This document shows positions 58,566 through 64,000 of a stretch of DNA of 64,000 bases, in pieces (position 1 is the first letter of the stretch; each line of letters opens with the position of its first letter). The notes below the pieces were generated by a model. It was not told the DNA's origin and did not search any database. It saw only the letters and a program-made list of their open reading frames with translations. The DNA comes from Lagopus muta (Eukaryota > Chordata > Aves > Galliformes > Phasianidae), in NCBI RefSeq assembly GCF_023343835.1, contig NC_064434.1, positions 6,677,505 to 6,741,504 on the forward strand, written 5' to 3'. The position numbers and the translations under genes are program-made.

Positions 58566-58895
58566 TATTAGGGCAGTTCTTTTTCCAGAGTGCATCCTGT
58601 CAGAGCGTTCTCTTTGCAAATCACTTTAGGAATGGGTGAGTTTGAACAGTGTTTGTTTCTCCTCTTTTCTCAGCAGAAGCATTCCATACGGAGCTGCAGG
58701 TGAACTTTTTAGTGATAGACACAAGTAACACCAGGGAGCACGCTTAGGGTATGCAGGCCCTCCCCTTGCCAAGAGAGTGCTGCACCCCACTCTGTCTGCC
58801 CTGAGGCAGCTGTTTGTGTGCTTTATGCAGGAGCTGCTGAACAGTCAGCACTGTTTCCCTTTAAAAATATGCCACTAGGTTCAAGACTGCAAGCA

Positions 58896-58925
58896 AAAAA
58901 ATAATAATAATAATAAAAAAAAAAT
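58896..58925 (+). repeat. A-rich (AAT)n tract
   Basis: Run of A with four to five ATA/AAT units (aataataataataataaa), upstream of the ITSN2 coding exon. Confidence 0.8.
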
Positions 58926-59132
58926 CCCCACCCCCTCCCAAATGTAAATTCAGCTTGTTCAGCAGCAGTGTGAAGCCCTGCATTGTCTGCTGTCGGAAGT
59001 GGGAGCTGAAGGGGACAGACGTTCCCCTGCTCAGCAGGAGCGCGCGGCGACGTTTTGCCCTTGTTGCATTATTAATGGCACGATGTTTTTATTTTGCAGA
59101 TGGCTGAAAGCTAGCAAGGCACTTTCAGGACC

Positions 59133-59163
59133 ATGATGGCTCAGTTTCCCACGGCGGTGAATG
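59133..59163 (+). CDS. ITSN2: ITSN2, intersectin-2, first coding exon only
   Basis: Intersectin-2 is a large endocytic scaffold (two EH domains, a coiled coil, five SH3 domains and, in the long form, DH-PH-C2) that links clathrin-coated pits to actin. Only its start is here. The exon spans 59100-59163: acceptor ttattttgcag, 33 noncoding bases, then ATG ATG GCT CAG..., encoding MMAQFPTAVN and the first base of a Gly codon before the donor GTGAGT at 59164. Human intersectin-2 begins MMAQFPTAMNG, a near match with the same double Met. An in-frame TAG at 59112-59114 rules out an upstream start within the exon. The next exon, with the start of EH domain 1 (a GPNMWAIT-like peptide), is not seen before the window ends. 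Confidence 0.85.
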
Positions 59164-62100
59164 GTGAGTAGCTCGGTTCTGGTTGTTCAGGTAGGGGTGG
59201 GAGCATTTGTTTTTATTTTTTGTTGAAATGGCCCTGTGGAAAAGGAGCTGATTTTTGTATCTGCTGCAGCGTTGTGGACAGTTTGCTGCAGACTGCTTCC
59301 TGTAGTTCAGCTTACCTTGTAAGACCGGGAGAAATTGGCTGTGAGCGTAATTGTGGCGTGATTTAGATACAGAAATGCCTGGAGCATCTAGAAATCTCAG
59401 ATCATTTAAAGGGGTGAGGAATGTTGGTCTTGTGTTATGAGCACTGACTGACTGTAAGTGGGAAAATGCAAAGTAATAGCTGATTTGACTTGCATACCTT
59501 TTGTGTTATGTAATGCAGCACAACATTTGTTTCGTTATAATGTGCTGCTTAAGCTGAAATAGTAGAATATGTTAATCATTTAGTGTTAACTAGAACTATC
59601 TTTAGAAGGAAGAAAAACTTCAGAACCTCCGTCTTAATTCTGCACTCTGTGGAAACTTTTGGATTTGTTTCTTGGTGATTCTCTATCAAAGATGTGTAAA
59701 AGACCAAAGTTTAGAGTTGTTTGTGTGTTTATGTGTATAGTGGAGCTCGCTGTTTCTAAAGCAAGCTTCTTTGTGAAGGCACAAGTTGCAGCTGTCTGCT
59801 GAGAAATTTTATGTTTATGTGCTGTTGTTTGCAAAGCTGGCCAAAATGGAAAGGCAAATATAGGAACAATGTTTGGTGCTCCAGATATTCCAGATAGGGA
59901 GCTGAATGATAAAGGTATTTCTTCTCTGTGAAGGTTACTGCAGGACTGGGGGGTCTGCATGTAACCAGTTTAGAAGATCACTGCTGTTAAAATGAGTGAA
60001 ATGGAAAAAGAAAAGTGTTTCTTAACCAAAGCAAAGTGCTCAGAATTCAAATTTAAACTGTTTTACATGTTTCACGTGTGCATAAAACACCTTTTTTTAT
60101 ACAGACAGTTGCAGTTTGATCTGGACTTTGTTCCACAGACTTAAAAGAGAAGTAAAACGAGTCAACATATTGCATATCATAGGGCAGAAGCCTACGTATC
60201 ACTTCCACTTCTTGGGCATCATAGAAAAACAATTTTCTTGTCATTGCGTGCTCTTTGCTCCCCAGCTTAAACACAAAATGCTCTTCAGAGAGGACATGGG
60301 TTTGTGCTCTCGGCTGTCCTGTGGTTGATTTACACGTGGACGATTCTGTCTTCTTTGTTTGGCTCTTTTCTCTTTCTGGTGAAGGACTGCAGGTATTTGA
60401 GGCAGTGATCACATGCACGACTTGAACTGAGAAAGGTGTAGCTTGGGGAAGAGTTCCTCTTCTTCATCTGGAATCCCTTGCACAGTTCAAAAGGGAATTA
60501 GGCCAAAAGGTTTTGTTGTGTCAAGAAATGAGTTTCACTGTGTTGAAATACTTAGTAAGAAAATATGAGCTAACAGGCAGCAGTTAAGCTCACAGTGTAT
60601 TTGAATGACTGTGTATGCTTTTGCAATGATGTTTCTCATCAGAATTGATTAAGTATGAAAGATACCAGGCAAGGAAGAAAAGAGTAGTTTTAACTGATTT
60701 CTGGATAAATACTGAGCAATTTTTACTACTGAAACTGTTCTGTAATGTGTTCCCCTTCCCTGCTACTTCCTACTACTGTTTGCATTCAAAGTAGATCACC
60801 TACATTTAACACTCACTGCAGACCTCTGATTATGGTATTAGACATTGGTAATGGCTTCAAGCATTGGATGAAGAATGCAGTGATGCATGAGGCAGTAAGA
60901 CCCACAGGCACTCCTGCAGCCCAAGTGGAGAGCAGTGGCTGCCTGCTGTGGGGCATTGGCCCTTTTGCTCTCTGCTAGAGGAAAACTGTGGGGTTTTTTC
61001 CTGGGGGAAGATCCTCTCGTTCTTATCAAGGTGCAAAGTCTTAGCTTTTAGGTCATTAATTACAAAAGTAGTTTCAGGTTTGTTTTTGGTGCTTGGTGTT
61101 AAAAGCTAGCAGATAGCGTGTGTGTGCAAGTGAGCAATTACATGGTACAGAATGACACCGGGGTTGAGAACTGCAGGGTTCAGATGGCGAAGTGAGATAC
61201 TTACATCATCTCAAACAATGTGAGCAGAAGAGTCTGCAGCACCTTGTTTTCCGTCTGAGCAGAGAAAGGAAAGAAGGTTAACTCACTTAACTGCTGGCGT
61301 TCCAGTTCAGAGCCTTGAATTCATGGAGGGCACCTTGGGAGCTCTCCCAGACCAGCTTCTCAAGACTCTGCAGCCTGAGTGTGTGGCTGACAGCCAGGCT
61401 GTGTGTTGGGCTGAGAACTGGCATATTCTTTTCTAATTGTGTGGTCACACGTAAACTTCAGCTTGGTGGGACCTTCTGTGCTCCTGGGACACATGCTCTT
61501 GCTAAACCACTTACCTTTCCTCTCTAAAGATATACAAGTACACAGTGAACATCTACAGATGGGTTCCCTTTGACCTTCCATTTTGGTCCAAGGTGACTTT
61601 TGTGGGTGCATTTCCAGCAGAGAGGAGAAGCAGGACCTGAGGAGTGCACGTTGATTTTATGGAACTCGGGGTGCATCTGCCAGGTCTGGCAAACTTAGGC
61701 TAGCTGTAATGGTTGTGGTGACTTCTTATGTGAACAGGCAAGACCGAGCGATGCCTTACTGTGGGAAGGCTGCAAGTTGCAGGCATGCGTACAGCGCCAG
61801 ATAGATCAGAGACATCACAGAGAGTCTACTGTGAGATCCAGGCTAATCTAAGGAACTCATCTCAAATCCTGTAGAAGTGGCATTTGGTTGAACCAAATAT
61901 CAAATACTTTCAAAATTACATTTCTAAAGAATGAGTTAGTGGTTAAAAATAGGATAGGAACTGAAACAACTTCCACGTAATTTATCTTCCTGATTGCTGT
62001 ATCTGTCATAAAGCAGCCTGCCCTGCCGTGGGATGTTTTCTGCTACAACTGGAGAGCAGCTGCAAGATGTTGCTCTTCTCCCAACTCCTCTTCTTCTGTA

Positions 62101-63577
62101 GGTTAGAATTTCTCAGTCGGGCTGGATCTTGGTTTGGGGAGATTTAATCTTGGCAGTCGGGCAGGAATGAGGAAGGCAGTCTTTGCTGATCAGTATCTCA
62201 CAGAGTTTCCTTAAGTACCATGGGAGTTTTGGGACTGGTTTTCCTGTTTATGTTTTTGTTTGTCCTTCCTCTTCCCTCCTACCGCCTGTTTCCTTTGATA
62301 CAATGTGTAGTGGTCCAACAGGAAAACACCTCTGATAGCTGAGATGCAAAAAGTAATGCTCAGAACTCCATTTCACTTTCTTTTTAAGCTTAATACTTCA
62401 AGCTGGGTTTTAGTTAGTGAATTCAGAGCTGAATGGGGTTCTGGTTCCACTGCTGTCAAGAGTAATGCAGTCACAAATTGTCTTCTCTATTTAAAAAGTC
62501 TTATCTCTAGATCCCTGGTCTGAAATTTCTTGGAATTGGTCATTGCAGTTCAATTAAAACCTTAATGGCTGCAACATGACTCTTAACCTTGTGTGTACTG
62601 CAGGCATGGAAACTGCAGACTTGGATATCAGCAAGTGTAGATAAAGACACTGAGCTGAATTACAGCTTGCAAAGGAAGTGTCAGAACTTGTTCTTTCGCC
62701 TCAGGTAAGGCAAAGGAAATGAGGGAGATTCAAAGACAGGGACAGAAATATTCTGTGGCCTTACTTACGCTTGTAAATTAATTCCTGGGTTCTGCATGAG
62801 GATGCGGGTTTTTGCTTGATACAGAGCAAACTTCATGACTTCAAGTCAGATGGACTTACATGTTCCACTATCAAACTGCAAAACATTAGGTTTCCAGTTG
62901 CACGTCCTGTATCAGATGTGTGCTTTAGTTCTAAGAAGTGAGAAGTAGTTCTGTAGAATTGCAGGAGTGTCTTGCTCATATGTCATTTTGGAAGCTGAAA
63001 ATAATGAGACATAGAGGTAAATAATAACACAGTAAAAGGAGCAAGGTTTTAATGCAGAGGGCATCCCATGCTTTCTTTAGTCTCTAAACTTTGTGGGTAG
63101 AGTCAAACAGATGGAGTTTATTAGAGAGAGAACTGGCTAAAAGGGAGAGAAAATGGAAGTACCAGTCTTGGTCGTTGTAGTAGTGAAATTCTACATGGAT
63201 TGTTATCCTGGGACCATATGAACTCGTTTATTATTTATGGAAATATCGTTAATACAAAGCATGTGTATGCTGGTTCGGTTTTCTGATGACACAAGGAGTC
63301 ATTTTCCAGGGAGGATTCATCAGGAAGCACTGCATCACTGGTTCAGTTCCATCGTGTTTCCGTTGTGCTTCCTCAGGTGGCTTTGTAGTCATGCTGCTGT
63401 AGGCTGGAAGAATTTCTGCTGTGTGCTGGGAGCCCAGGGTTTGGCTGTGACTAAGGGGGAAGACAACCGGATGTCTTAAATAATCACGTAATAATTATGT
63501 AATTGGAGGGAAAGGAAATGCATCGTAGAACGTGGTGGTGAAGTAAGTGATACTGTGTGCTGTTGCATAATGCAGTG

Positions 63578-63690
63578 CCACATGGCTGCCCAGGGAGGTG
63601 GGATCACTGTCCCTAGAGGTGTTCTGGAACCGTGCACTGTGGGCATAGTGGGGTGGATTGGGGTTGGACTTGGTGACCTTAGTGGCAGCA
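63578..63690 (+). mobile_element. CR1 LINE 3' fragment
   Basis: Sense copy with ggctgcccagggaggtggga, gaggtgttctggaaccgtgc and ggttggacttggtgacctta. Confidence 0.8.
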
Positions 63691-63702
63691 CAAAGTTCAG
63701 TA

Positions 63703-63768
63703 GAGATCACAGAATGGCTGGGTTGGAAGGGACCTCAAGGATCATGAAGCTCCAACCCCCTGTGATTG
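63703..63768 (-). mobile_element. CR1 LINE 3' terminal fragment
   Basis: Antisense 3' end (gatcacagaatggctgggtt to aagctccaaccccctgtga), 3' end to 3' end with the sense copy at 63578. Confidence 0.8.
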
Positions 63769-64000
63769 GCTCTTAGTGTGTTGGGATGGAAATCAGAATG
63801 GTTCTGGGATGTTCTGGTCCCTGTGGTCAGGGGGGAATCTGAGTGCCATAAGGCAGAGCTTGGTTTTGGGGAAGGAGTTCTGTGTGAGACCTCCTCAGAG
63901 CAGCTGCAGTCCGGACACGATGACCTTGGAAGTGCCTTGCAGTCCTAAACCAATCTTCACCATTAGTTGGTAACTTGGCAAATGTCATCCACTGAGTTAC

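Larger units (their letters stand above)
48800..59099 (+). other. ITSN2: ITSN2 intron 1 (inferred)
   Basis: About 10.5 kb between the CpG island and the first coding exon, with no protein-coding exon recognised. It contains several CR1 fragments, T-rich tracts at 50151-50165 and 54301-54330, and the TTCCC array. A possible extra noncoding exon sits at about 58674-58699 (ttctcag acceptor, gctgcag|gtgaac donor), but the evidence is only splice-site likeness. Confidence 0.55.
59164..64000 (+). other. ITSN2: ITSN2 intron 2 (partial)
   Basis: No further ITSN2 exon or other gene is recognised to the right edge. Two CR1 remnants are at 63578 and 63703. The remainder is unique sequence without visible features. 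Confidence 0.65.

Noticed and set aside
58674-58699. 26-nt possible noncoding exon before the ITSN2 coding exon
   Set aside because: Flanked by plausible acceptor and donor sequences but very short, with no coding or homology support; mentioned only within the intron entry.
1-64000. Endogenous retroviruses, tRNA or rRNA genes, DNA transposons and CRISPR arrays
   Set aside because: Looked for LTR-like direct repeats, retroviral gene motifs, tRNA A and B boxes and regular spacer arrays by eye and found none convincing. A repeat or tRNA search program could still find diverged ones.

Overview
This is vertebrate nuclear DNA, almost certainly from a galliform bird (chicken or a close relative). 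The coding sequence lies in short exons with GT-AG introns. More than 30 fragments of the bird LINE CR1 are scattered through the introns and intergenic DNA, with the characteristic 3' end (an 'attctatgattctatg'-like tail). The promoters lie in compact CpG-rich islands. I see no bacterial, plasmid, phage or CRISPR features.

Layout, left to right: (1) 611-4672, minus strand: FNDC4, a type I membrane protein with one fibronectin type III domain. Five coding exons are present; the final short exon is probably beyond the left edge. Its CpG promoter is at about 4640-4930. (2) 4930-13367: intergenic DNA rich in CR1, including one copy inserted inside another. (3) 13368-28257, minus strand: ZNF512, 14 coding exons that join in frame to a predicted 563-residue protein with six atypical C2H2/C2HC fingers and a basic tail carrying an AT-hook. 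(4) 28258-28536: a 279-bp bidirectional promoter with a cluster of ETS sites, a CCAAT box and a YY1 site. (5) 28537-41872, plus strand: GPN1, 14 exons that join in frame to a predicted 369-residue GPN-loop GTPase. (6) 41873-48400: intergenic DNA holding a GC-rich stretch of about 270 bp built from three degenerate repeats of about 85 bp, each with an NRF1-like palindrome. (7) 48400-48800: a CpG island promoter with a YY1 site and a CGG repeat, interpreted as the 5' end of ITSN2. (8) 59100-59163, plus strand: the first coding exon of ITSN2, encoding MMAQFPTAVNG. The rest of ITSN2 lies beyond the right edge.

The genes do not form an operon. FNDC4-ZNF512-GPN1 is a neighbourhood shared with human 2p23, and ZNF512 and GPN1 share one head-to-head promoter. 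The junction from GPN1 to ITSN2 differs from the human order as I remember it.

I found no convincing new biological system. The best leads are a 73-bp segment shared by a CR1 in ZNF512 intron 1 and a CR1 flank in GPN1 intron 7, at exactly the same CR1 breakpoint; the NRF1-like tandem repeat downstream of GPN1; a homotypic ETS cluster in the shared promoter; an AT-hook in the ZNF512 tail; and a perfect (TTCCC)42 tract in ITSN2 intron 1. Exon boundaries were read by eye from splice signals, reading frame and remembered homologues; no alignment was run.
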